From Saccharina japonica (lineage: Eukaryota > Sar > Phaeophyceae > Laminariales > Laminariaceae): DNA of 64,000 bases. The stretch is taken from positions 384,271-448,270 of the forward strand of contig MEHQ01000010.1 in assembly GCA_008828725.1 (NCBI GenBank), given 5' to 3'. Below the pieces are notes generated by a model. It was not told where the DNA came from. It searched no databases and saw only the letters and a program-made list of their open reading frames with translations. Position 1 is the first letter of the stretch. Each line of letters begins with the position of its first letter. A program made the translations under genes and the position numbers. Shown piece after piece: positions 23,568-35,700 of the stretch.

Positions 23568-26255
23568 CTACTCTTCGTCCGCCTCCGGCTCGTTGTTGAT
23601 GATGGAGAAGTAGCGCAGCTCGTACGTGTTCTTGTTGCTGGCAATTACGTGGAGGTAGTCGCGCAGCTGCTGCTTCTTCAGGTACTTCTTGGTGAGGTAC
23701 TTGAGGTAGCGCTTGGAGAACGGCGCCTGGGCCGTCACGGTGATGCGCGCCTGCAACAACGACCGGCGCGTGGGACAAATTCGGAGGCGCGTGTTTTGTC
23801 AGAACAACGGTTTCATCGTGTAAGCGGCACGGAATTTTCAGCACGATCTGTCGACAGCATCCATCATTATCGCCGACTTGGTTGATTCTAAAGTGCAAGG
23901 TATATAATAGTGTCATTGTCAACACTGCTGTCGATCTCCCTCCCTCGAGAAGAAATTGAATACGTACCCACAGGACAAACAGAAGCAAACACGAAAAAAC
24001 AAAATCGATGCAACAGCATGGGTGACACCTACTCCGAGTCGAGCTGGAACCATTCAACGCGATCCGCCGTCAACTTCTTGCTCTCAAAGACAGCAGAAAT
24101 GCTACTAATATTAATACTAATGATATCGGTTGGCGTAAGCTATTCATATTTTAGTAGTTAGATTCAAAGAAATGTGTTCATAGTCGAGCTGAAAACATTC
24201 CACACGAATTATCCCTGTCTTAATTTTTGTCGATATCGCCACCAGTGCGCTCGTTGAATCGCACTGAAACCAATATCGACGATGATAAGAACGAGACGGC
24301 AAATCGCGCGGCGAGGTTCCAGCTCGACCAACAAATTACTTGAAAATACTACTGGGTCGTGTTTGCAGTGGTCAAACACATATGGCAGTTATCCGCCTGA
24401 ACGTTGTTTTTTAAACAACGCCAGCATCCTTTATGCAATGTGATGTACCACTCTAATCTGAAATATAAGGACCATTTCAATTAAATGTAAATATAGAAAA
24501 AATCCTTATATTCGGGGTCAGAGTGGTACCAGGTACCTGACACGCACAGACATTTCGCCGGAGTCGCGTGAGTTACGAGTAGCGTAGGCTGCAACACCGA
24601 TATAAAAGACGATTCTGCACCACAAACTGTCCCAGCTTGCCGGAGTGTTCGCCGACAAAATGCCGGACAAAAACCGTATAGTCAAGGGCACAGGCAGTAC
24701 CGGCTCTCTACATAGCGGGACACTGGCCTAACAGTCTGATATGATAGGCTACTGCTGTAGATAATGTATTCCGCGTTCCCCACTGACGTTACCTAGAAGT
24801 TCCCATTTCGCCCAACATCTAGGCTGAGTTTCTACTGCTGTCCTTGGAGTATCTGTGTCGTGGTTTCGTGATCACAGAGCTTGTATAATATCTCTCTCGT
24901 AGGACGAAGAAACGGCATGGACACTATTAATAGGTGTGGCAGATGTCGACGGGTGGAAGGAACGAAATAACCGTTTAATGTGAAAAACACATGCTGGAAT
25001 TCATGAGAGGGTCGGTATACTGGTTTTTAGACACGTGGTGTTCCGCCGCTTGGGCACGTAACGTTAGAGCAAGAGGGGAGTCGGGGTGGGTGGTAGGTGA
25101 CAGGCGGCAAAAACAAACGTTTTTAAGTCGCAACGTGGGCAATCGTACTCGGGACTCAAATGTACATTACGTACCCGGTAACGACCGACCGGTATCTGGT
25201 ATTTGTTGAGTTAGTACCACGACGAGTACGACGAGGATGTGTCGATGATACATTATCGTACAGATAACCTGGCTGTGGCAACGATACAGCAACTAACCCT
25301 ACGAGTGTTACGGCACCAGTTCAGACTACGCACGATACCTGGTAAACTCGAATATCCTGGTGACGGAAGGAGCCGATGCAAGTACGTAGATAGGAGTGTG
25401 CCTGGTAAACCATTACTACATACCTGGTACAGCAGTTGTACCTATCGTATGGATGTACCGGAACTAAACAACTGCTGTCGTATCATGATACCCATCACAT
25501 ATCCACTGATATATAGTAGGTCAAAATGCCATTATTCTCCTCACCTTCTCCCTGGTGATGGTGATCACGTCACCCAGCTGACCGGCCTTTCCATTGACCT
25601 TGATGCGGTCGTGCAGGAACTTCTCGAACGAAGCGGGGTCGAGGACGCGGTCCTCCACGGGGATGTGGCTGTCGATGACAAACTTCACAGTTTGCTTCTT
25701 GGAGGTCTTCTTCGACTTAGGCTGAAAAGGACAGGGGGGGCAGTAGGCAGCGCAATGTGGGGGGACCATAACGAAAAGAGAACGCAGCCGCGACAATGCA
25801 AAGCGAGCCAATTGCACACGAAGCACGTCCACCGATGAATGCCGCGCCGACCGCGAGCAGAGTCGCAGAATTGCCAGGGGGCTTCTTCCTGGCCCGGAGC
25901 CAGCTACGTAATCAGCTGCAAATACGGACACCAGTAGACTATGCACGCAGCTGAAATTCCAATGCCCAACGCGGCTTTACGAGTGTGCACAAGCCACAGA
26001 GAATTTGGCTCTGCAGCTGTCAACACGGCGATCATCCCGTGCGCACGAGGCTTGCGGTCTTGCGGTGCCCCTCCCTCCAAACCCATGCACTCCTTCAGAC
26101 ATCATCAGACATCAGAGCGAAGGGTCGGGATTCAAGGACAGAGCGAAGCAACCTCGTGCGGCAGAGAAGATAGCTCTGCACGACACACCGCAGAGAATAG
26201 GGCTCTGCCGAGGAAACATACACCGAGAGACACACACACTCACTGCGGGCGGCAT
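23568..26255 (-). CDS. RPL22: Cytosolic 60S ribosomal protein eL22 (three exons)
   Basis: Exons in transcript order: 26255-26244, 25721-25545, 23750-23568; product 123 residues (human eL22 has 128). The first coding exon is only 12 nt (Met-Pro-Pro-Ala) before a consensus GTGAGT donor. It was chosen because it gives an ATG in good context, correct phase, and the short Pro/Lys start typical of the family. Exon 2 gives the Lys-rich start, [19 protein letters not shown] and [13 protein letters not shown]. Exon 3 gives [40 protein letters not shown] and the acidic tail EPEADEE. Exons 2 and 3 are certain; exon 1 is a strong inference. The gene is divergent from MRT4, 369 bp between start codons. 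Confidence 0.93.
24934..24992. repeat. Dispersed 50-60 bp repeat (TGTCGACGGG...GTTTAATGTGAA), copy 1
   Basis: Shares GTGTGGCAGATGTCGACGGG and the GTTTAATGTGAA / AACACA block with 61100-61156 and 63852-63920. It lies in an eL22 intron. No inverted ends or coding capacity seen. Confidence 0.65.
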
Positions 26256-26624
26256 GGTAGCTAAGGTGGTGCAGAGACTCGAGGAGAGGGAGCAGTGAGG
26301 GTCGTCGGGGCCACCGTCCACACAAAAAGAGGGGTTACTAACTCTAGAACCCAAACGCCTCAAATTTGTTTGGAAACCTCTCTTCTCCCATCAGCCACTC
26401 AGCCACGTATTGTGCTCGACCCTAGATTGCAACCTCCCTGGCGCACTACGTCACCTCTCCTGCCTCCCCAAGAAGTTCCATAGCCACCAACACATTGCGG
26501 AGGAAGAATCACCTGGTTGGAAACGGCCTGGTTCCTGTGCGGAGTTAGATTTCTCTTGAGTTGAAGAGAACCACTCTGTTGGGTCTCGACAGGTCTCGAC
26601 GTCGCGACAGCCGCTAGCGTAGCA
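26256..26624. promoter_or_regulatory. Shared intergenic region of divergent eL22 / MRT4 genes
   Basis: 369 bp between start codons of two ribosome genes transcribed away from each other. Co-regulation through a bidirectional promoter is an inference from spacing; no specific element is recognised. Confidence 0.5.
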
Positions 26625-29600
26625 ATGCCGCGGTCACAGCGAAATCAAAAGGTCTCCTTGACCAAGACCAACAAGAAAGGACGGGAGCTAAAGCAGGGTA
26701 TCGTTACCGAAGTGCGGAAATGCGTGGACGAGTACCCGACCGTGTACGTTTTCTCGTTCGTGAACTTGCGGAGCAAGCTGTTGAAGGAGGTTAGGATGGA
26801 CTTCAGAAAGGACAGCCGGTTCTTCATGGGGAAAAACAAGGTCATGATACTGGCGCTGGGGAAGTCGGAGCAGGACGAGTACCAAGACAACTTGCGACAA
26901 ATAAGCAAGCGATTGAAAGGCCAGGTACGAACTGCGAAGAGCGAAGAGAGACGGTACGTGGATGAGGGATCAGTGCGTCCACTGACGCCGACATAGCGCA
27001 GCCAGTAAGGCTTTCGTGCTATTAATAGCGATATCTGATAGGAGCGCTATACTGCTGATCTGCAGTCTTGGTCTTGGTCTTGGTATGCTCGCCCAGCTTC
27101 CCATATCAGCCACGGGTATCTTATGTATGGCATGATGGCTGTCACCTCTTGTTACCCTCGTGCACTCGGTTACGTCGGGTGCTTGCTCCGTTTGGCGGCC
27201 ACTCTTTATATGACCCCTGTACCTAATACCATGCGGTACCTGGTGTACCACAGGAGCTGCAGCAGTGCCATACCAGTATACCCTCATTCAAACTACCAGG
27301 CAGGGTGGAGGGTTGAGCAGTTCAATCGTTGCCGCCTCGCGTTTTTCGTCCCTCTTGCGGTTACGGTTGTTTTGACTGCGTACAGTTTTTACCGGTACCT
27401 TGTGGACTTCATCATCAGTGCTCGTAACAGGTACGAGTAGCACCGACCTTTTGTTTAGTAACTGCTGTATTTGTCGCTATCACTTACCCCAGCCAGCCTC
27501 CCCGTGCTTCCGATGCATGGCTCGCTCACTCTATATGGAAGGTTGGACTGCTCTTCACGAAGAGGCCACGGGAGGAAGTCACCGCGTACGTCCAATCCCT
27601 CGCGGTCGCAGACCACGCGCCGCCAGGGTTCGTCCACGACGAAACGATCGAGCTGCCGACTGGATCTCTGGGGACGTGGCCGGTGTCCATGATGGATCAG
27701 TTCAGGAAGCTAGGTGTGGTGGTGGAGGTCGAGGAAGGGGTGCTGGTGAACCGCAAGGCGATAAACATGTGCACGGCGGGAGAGCCGGTCACACCGGAGG
27801 GCGCCAAGTTGTTGGTGAGTACCGGTACATAAAGAGGGCCTTCTGTAGGGCGGTGGGGATGGGCCGGAGGCCGGAGGCCTCTCGGCATTGGTTTGTCTGT
27901 ATGCAGTTTTGGTAGAATGGACTTGGAAGTTGGCAGCAAATAGGAATCGAGCCAACAAGTCTCCTTGCGTGGGTTGAACTGACTGTTCTCGAACCAGCGC
28001 ACATCGCGATTCGCTTGCTTGGGAGATACCTGGTACTCGGGAGATCAAGGTGCGGTGTGGTATTTTAGTCTACAGTTTTATACTCGCCACATACTTGTGT
28101 GCGATCACAGCGCAAGAAGCCTGCCCATAGATACCACGTGGATCACAGCGCAAAAGCCTGCTCATAGATACCACGCGGCGCCGCGAGTCCCTGAGGAAGC
28201 TTGATCAAGTATGTACCAGGTACCTGGTATCAAGTGTCGCGTCAAGCACCCCGAGCGTTTCCCCAACAGCGCGTGAGATCCTACGTATGATAGGAAGCAA
28301 GCTTCGGCTGCTCGGGGCAGGAGTTTGCGACGTCCTCCTGCAACGACTTACCGTCAAACTGCATCACCAGCGCGGCTTGTCACTCCGGTGTTCCGTCCAT
28401 AAGCGTGCGTAACCATTACAGGGGTATCATCGAAGTCATAACTAGATAGCGTGTGTAAGCATACGGGGTTACATGGTTTTTGAGTTCATCGTGGATTCTG
28501 ATAACTATCTATTACGTACTATATCCGGTATATTACTGTAAGTGCTAAGAGTACATGAGGCTCTACGGGAAAAGCCATCACGATCGCCGTCCTACAAGGG
28601 TGTTTATTTAGGGTGTGTCGAGAGTCGGGATAACCGAGTGGGGTGGTACAATAATTTTAAAACCTCCATGAAGGAACGCATCCTGCTTGCTACGCACCAG
28701 GTAGGCCTGTAAAGGTTTTAAGCTTCATCCGCAGATGACCGCCAGACTTGATGTTAAGCGGGGGTAGGGACTACAGTAGGGACGATCGCGAGGCGGGGAT
28801 AGACCGGCAGCCCGAAGAATGCACTTACTCACTCCGAGAAAATGCCTGCAGTTTTTACGGTTACGGCCGGAAAACGCGGAGGCAGTCAAGTGGACCAGCA
28901 CTAGAAAAGGAAGAAAATAACGAAATCAAAGCTATTCCTAGCTTGTCACTGTCGAATTTTGAAACGCACATTTCACCGTACGGCAGAAATGCCTCCCTCG
29001 TATTGGACTGTAACGGCACCTACTGTAATATTTTGATTACCGGAGTTGTCCGCTTGCGTTAGGTATACCTTGATATCTGGCAGTTCCGTTTGTGTGTGAT
29101 TCGCGGGGGTCTATTTCGTGTAGTTTGTTGCATGTGTGTACCGCAAAAGGAACCACTTTTTTATTTTACGACTGCAACGCGCTCAGGGACTGGTGGGAGT
29201 AGGTATGAATCTCAGTTTTCATTTTTGGGGTCTGCTGGTTGGTTGTCTAACGGCTCGTCATGCCCACCATGCTTTTCAGGTTGTTGCTCCTTTCGACGCT
29301 CGTACTCTCGGTTGTGCCCGTTTCCCGGCACGGAGTGCTTCAGCGCGCGACATATTAACCAGCTCCTGTTGAGCAGCACGCCTTTTTTCTTGGATCCCCT
29401 TCGACTGTTGCAATCACGTTGAGAAAATCTCTGATTGTTTTGCGTTTTTGCTCTGATTTTGTGGTCTCAGGTTTTGCTTCGAACGAGCTTGTCTTTTTAC
29501 TGTTACATATCACGAGTCGGTCGTCGAGACCCCCGGATGTTCGCGTGCCCTGTGGGCATGAGTCTTGATAGTTGTTTTTTTAATACCTGGGCTCGTGCGC

Positions 29601-30081
29601 AATTACTGTAGGACGAGACTGATATTTAGGGAGCCCACACAACATTATGGCAGACTTGCGAGAGAGTAGCAGCACTCAAGGTATTAATAGTACGCAATTA
29701 TTTAAATACGTGTGTCATCCACTGCTCAACCAAGCACAATCCTCGTGACGTGTCAAGCCCGTCTCTAGTCCGTGCGAAGTTCCATCGGGCAGTGCGTTAT
29801 GCAACTTACCTATCATAGTTGCCAGGTACTAATTACAGTTCGCGTTGGACCTATTCCCTATCTAACCGATTGACTGATGTTGAATACGGACGTTGCTGCT
29901 GATCGCTGTTGAATATCGCTGTTGATGGTCGTTTTTTGTGTGATGTGAACAGGCACTGTACGACAAGAAGATCGCTACCTTCAAGATGTCTCTTTTGTGC
30001 CGCTGGACTGAGGGGGGGGAGTTCGAGTCGCTCGTCGAGGAGGGGACCAACGACGCCAACGACGACATGGAAGACGCGTAG
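26625..30081 (+). CDS. MRTO4: Ribosome assembly factor MRT4 (P0-like, uL10 family; three exons)
   Basis: Nucleolar factor that holds the P0 stalk site on pre-60S particles and is later exchanged for P0. Exons 26625-26924, 27542-27814 and 29953-30081, all phase 0, giving 233 residues (yeast 236, human 239). Family blocks are present: MPRSQRNQKVSLTKTNKKGR, YVFSFVNLRSKLLKEVR, SRFFMGKNKVM, VGLLFTKRPREEV, then FRKLGVVVEVEEGVL, CTAGEPVTPEGAKLL and ALYDKKIATFKMSLLCRW, with an acidic tail. The long acidic C-terminal segment of true P0 is missing, which separates MRT4 from uL10. Introns are 617 bp and 2138 bp; the second holds no recognised gene. Confidence 0.95.
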
Positions 30082-32733
30082 CCGACTGATCTTTTTATAA
30101 CGTAGTATGTACGCTTGTTTAGTTTTTTTTTGGCTACGTGCCGGTAACGGGATGGGTGGGGTTTTGTTTGTGTTTGTTGTTTTCATGAACTAAGCACTGT
30201 AGAGCAGAACCAACGGTATGCGCTGCTCTGCTGTTCCATAGGTGTCACCTTAATACGTGCGTGTGATGACGATCGCGGTGGTGGTGATCGGCGTTACGGT
30301 TAAGGTTAGAGTTGGGTTGGGAACTGCCAATCCGAACAGAATTATGTGACAACCAGCCTAGTTTTGGTTCTACTATGACTCCCCCTGTCTACGCCTCGGA
30401 AATAGAGGCGCGAGTGTGTGGTTTCGGAGTTTTTTTTATCCGGGTACTCCTGAGACCTGAGGATACGGAGATATAATATACCAGGTATAACACGGAGAAC
30501 CTATCGAATGTGGCCCACCATACTGAAGCGCATGAACGAGGGATATCTATTTTTAGCGAGGAAGGATGAGTATTTGCTGTTTTTATGAGCTCAGCACAGC
30601 ATCACCCGCCGACGTAAACCCAACTAACGAAACGTTTTTCAGCGTTCAGCGCCGGGGTTTCCGCCGAGGCGTGTTGCGCCTCACTGAATGTGGTGGACTG
30701 TCGTTGAAGTATTGCGAGGCCATCGCTTGTAACGTGTGGCACATGCACAGATATTACTGTAGTATTCTTGTACCAGGTACGCTTTCACTGATCATTAAAA
30801 ATATGTACTGTATTAGTTGAGGCCTCCTGCCCCGAAGCAGGGGGGCCTCACCCGGGATAACTCACCCCCTTGGTGAGTGCGTACTCATCGCGGTGGCGAT
30901 CCCGGCCGTTAAAGACTACAAACTCAGAAACTACTGTTACTTACCAGGTACCTGTTAGCTGAGCGGGTGGGATGGTCAGAATTGTTCCTCAAAAGCCTCG
31001 ATGGTTTGGCTTCTGGGCGTCTTGGAAAATAATGATCTCATGTGATTCATTCTGACCCAGTAGTTTCGGTTTCTACTACATATAATAGTCGAATCACATC
31101 TCTACGATCTTGACGTTCCAATTGGTTCACTCCCGAAGTTTATTGGAGGAACATTTCCCGTGTGTAGACCGCCGAGGGACTCGATCCGAATGACGTTGTG
31201 CGACATTATTAGTGGTTGGGTCTGCCACAAAACACACTACTACGAGAATCAGCCGTGCTCGGGAAACGCAGCAGTGTCGATATGAACAGAGATACTGCAG
31301 AGGTCAGTGATGACGAACTATGGCACAGCCGTGTCAGGAACAATATTTGCGCATCGACAACAACCCACGGGAAAGGTAGTCTGCGGTCTACATGCCGGAA
31401 CACGAATATATATATATACTCATGTCGGCCATAGCTGCACATCAACGCCGAGCGGCGGGTTAGCAACCTCATCAGGAATACTTGTTGTTTGTCGAACGAC
31501 AAGTGAGCCGCGTCGGCAACGAACGGAATCATAAGCAGCAGGGAGGAGGGAGCAGCAATAACTCGGCAACCGTGAAATGTAGAAGCGAGAAGCATTATAT
31601 CAACCGCGACTGGCGGGGAAAGTGGTCCGCGGTATATCAACCGACCGACTACTTAGTCATGGCAGCAGTAACCCAACCGCAAGCGGCTGGAAAGCGAGCA
31701 GCGGGATATGGGCAAGCAGGGCGGAAAGCGTGTAGCGGTGTATTAACCAGAGATTTGACCCAGCCATGTCAGAAAACAATTAAAAATAATAAATTGAATG
31801 ATAAATTAAAATTATAAATAAATAATATCAAATCAACGGCGACCAGAGATGCGGCGTATCAACCGCAGCTATTACATCACCATCCTACTCGGCTATAACC
31901 AACCGAAAGCCAAAGGAAACGCAAGACGGGATTACATCTAAAGAAACCACAACACAGCCGCGCCGGCCATGAACCAACTCGTGAGCAGCGGGGACAAGGG
32001 ATCAGCAGTATATGAGCCGCACCGATAACCCGACCGTTTAAGCCATCCATAAACCGCGAGCCTCGGGCAAAGGGGGCGGTAATGTCAACCGTAACAATGA
32101 ACAAGAAAACAGCATAATCGTTGGATTAACCGCGAGACGCGGGGAAATATCGCCCGGGTGCGTGTAAACCCGAACACTGGAGTTTAATACTGAACATCGC
32201 ATTTTTGAAAGGAGGGACTGGGATGCACAAGCGCCCTTTAAGCGCATCAACTAGCAAGTGGTCGTCAAAGCGATGCTGTGAGTCTAGGCGAGCCGTTGAG
32301 AAAAACATGACGAACGGTAGTATAGACTCCTACCTACATAACAATTCGATTAGGATGTAATGACTATAGGAATCAAACCGCGACGAGTCGCGTGCGTGTC
32401 TGCGAAAACGAGTAAACCAACTTAAACCAATATTTGCATATTACTCCGTGGCTCTTCGGATCTATCATAGAGCTCTACTCGGCAGTTGTACCGTTTTGAC
32501 ATGGAAAAAAAGACAGATGGTGTCACCGTGCAGCACAGTAAAAGTCTTTGCCATTGCTCTACGTAAGCGCACCAGGTGTTGATTGCCCGGCAGCTTGTCG
32601 TTTTGCCATCTTGCGATGTTTTGTGACAGCCCATTGGCGAATGTGAAAACACAAATCTTGTTTTTTCTCCCGTTATTCATCGCCCCATTTACAATTTGCC
32701 ACCACGACGAACATACATATTATACAAGCGTTT
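30082..32733. other. Gene-free region between MRT4 and separase (tail-to-tail)
   Basis: A perfect-looking short hairpin (GGCCTCCTGCCCCGAAGCAGG...) lies at 30826-30850, next to a second one around ACTCACCCCCTTGGTGAGT. An AT-rich patch is at about 31780-31835. Several loosely repeated TATCAACCG motifs occur at 31600-32130. No coding evidence. Confidence 0.5.
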
Positions 32734-35700
32734 TCAGCGCGTTGGTGACGACGCTGCAACAACTACGGGTATCCCGTAACACACCGGCGCGTGCCCAATA
32801 ATGAAAGGCATCTTGCACTCAGATCTCGCCTCGGCTACAGCATGCGCTAGGGTAAGCGCCCTCTTCCCTTCCCCCCCGCCCATAAATGCCTCCAACAACG
32901 CTACACTATAGCGGTCGATATCTCTGTCGGTGACATCCCACAAGTTGGCCACTACAGCAGGACTACCACCTGCCAGGTAGCTCGACACCATGCCCAACGG
33001 CTCGAAATCCCCGTAGCCTTTCAAACGCCCGCTACTGCATCCCATTAACACCGCTACCGCACACCGCTTAAACCCTGCCACCACCTCCCTCCCCACAAGC
33101 AGCTCCCCCGCACCGTGTCCACAGTAGGCGAACATGTCAACGTCTTGCAAGACGTGCGCCAGTTTCCCTTTCGAAGGCGCTTCACCCTTCACTCCCGACC
33201 ACCCTAGCCGCCGCTCCATCTTCTCGAAAACCGGTCCCAGCTGCTTGCGGGTATGCGGGAGATTAGCCTCCGGATCTAAAACGTAAAACCCCCGGCTCAG
33301 CCGAATCCCGTCTCGCGATGGAAGCCACATCTGCTGCTCCTGGTCTCTGGTGGATGGTGCTTTGCTGCTATTGCTGCTGCTGTTGTCGCTGGTCTCTCTG
33401 GCGCCTCGGCTGTCCGCGCCCCCATCCCATTGAGCCGCGAGAGCCGAGAAGACGAACGGAACAGCGGGGACGCGCGTGACAGCGCGACCACGCAAGCACG
33501 GCAGCCCCTCCCACGGGATCGCCTGGAGCTCCTCATCCAATACAAGCACCACAGGGTGCCGCTCGGCATAACCTACACCCTTGCCCCTTCCGCCATCACC
33601 TTCATCGCTGCAAGTACTCCTGTCGCTTGTCTCCGTCGCTGAGCATGATCGCGGTGCCGCCGGCTGCCCGCTAGTCCGGTGAGCTGTCTCCGCCGACGCT
33701 GGGACGGTGGCCCGATCTGGCGGGGGGGAATTAGAAGCGACGCTCCAGCCATCTCGGTCTGTATCTCCCTCCGGGCCAGCAGGGCAACCGCGCCCCCCTG
33801 CCTCTGGATTTTCGACCCCTGCCAATTGTTGGACGTTTTCTTGCAACGCTTCCGTCAGCCTGGCAAGCAGGTCGGCCTTCAGCTTTAGTCCCGTCATCGG
33901 GACCCCTCGAGTCGACAGCTCCCGCCTCAACTCGGCAACCTTCATCTTCGATAAGGTCCCGGCGTCAATAGAAGGCTGACATACGGTAGACAGGGGCTTG
34001 GCAGCAACGACGGCGGCCCCAGCCGTTTCCTCGCGTTTGGAGTTGCCCACGCTGCGGCCTCGTTCGATATCTGGAATCGGGCGCGGGTTGCCAGTGGCGA
34101 CCTTAGGAGATGAAGATGGGTGAAGTTCATGGCAGCATCCACCGTCAGCCCCGTCCGCGTCAAAAACCGTCCGTACTTTCTGGTGAATTTGACGAGAAAT
34201 TTCTTCTGCTTCCCCTTCGTTTCCAGGTTCGGGCAATGCCAATCGTACCACAGCAAACCAAGCTTCTTCACCCATCACGTCCCCACCGTGCACGCAAACC
34301 CGAATCAGCTCTGCCAAGCCACTCGACAGACCACCTCCTTTTTCTGACTCGACACCACCGCCGCCTCCACTGCCTCTGCTGGCAGGGTTTACAGCCCCAC
34401 GCGGTCGCTTCGCTCCCTTGGTCCCCTTCGCCCTAGACGACCCCTTCACCGCCGCCCCTGAGCAGACGCCAAGGGCAGCCACAATCCGACTTCTCGCAAA
34501 CTGAAAAACGCCTTCCAACTCCGACCCCAGTCTTTCCCCCACCACGCCTCCGAGTAGAACAGCCGCTAGACCATGGGCCGCGAGCCAGTGCTCCTGCAGC
34601 TTCCCAAGCAAATCGCCGACCCCCTCGTCAACAGCCTCCCGGCGCTCCCACCACCTGGCTTTGTTCTTGTTGTCCCATGCCGCAGCCTCCTCCGCGCTGT
34701 GGCCGCGAAGGGTGTCGCGGTTCTCCTCCATAACCCTTCCCCACCGCTCCAGAAGCTGGGCGTCATCAGGCGTTAGCGGTACGGATGCCGTCAGTGGCGG
34801 CCGACCTCGTGCGAGGCGTGTGACCAGCAGACGTCTGCAGGCCCCTCCCCCCGGGGCAAGGCACAAGCTGACGATCGGCAGCTCGGCCCTGAGGTCGGTT
34901 GTCACTGCCTCCCGAAGACAGTCTTCTCCGTGGAGATGGTCCAGCCCTGGAGGGGCAAGGAGGGGCGGGTGAAAATGAGTACGAGTCAGCATGGGGCGAA
35001 AATGGCGACGTTGTGATATACCGTTGCCAGAACACGTTCGAAGGAATCCTCTCGCCTCAAGCGAGTGGTGGTAAAAACTACAGTACCGGGTAGTAATTAC
35101 CAGGCTACAGGTTCAATGGTTTCATCTACCGCGGTGTCATTTTTATCACGAGACCCAGGGGCTAAGTTCCTGACTAAAGGCGGGAGATTGTGACAATGTA
35201 GAAAGGGTGAAGAAACGAAGCCTTTAGGGCGTCGCGAAAAATAAACAAATCAAACGTTGAAAACACACCAGTCCAGGTGACACTTGCCGTGCTAGCCACG
35301 CAATTACATCGCCTCAAACATTCCTAGCGTCCTACATAGCGTGTAAAGAGTCTCTCTGGTAGTCCAACGTGACCCCACACACCAGCCGTTGCCTGCAATA
35401 CACGGACACATATGCACCAAAGGCTGCACGGGCGACGGGAGCAAGCAAATATCTGCAATGCTGATGTGCTATCCAAAGTACCACCTACCAGTGCGCCGTG
35501 AACCTCCGCTAGGGTTCAACGACATGCTTGTCATACTATCAAGTCTCAGAAGGTATACAAAACCTGGAACGTCGTTGCACTCTCATATCAATACTGTAGC
35601 ACTGAGGCGCGGCGAGCTCTTGCAGGCATCATCAATCACCACCTATCTCGGCAACGCGCAATATCGAGGCAGTCAACTTCAGATAACGAGCTGCGTTGGC

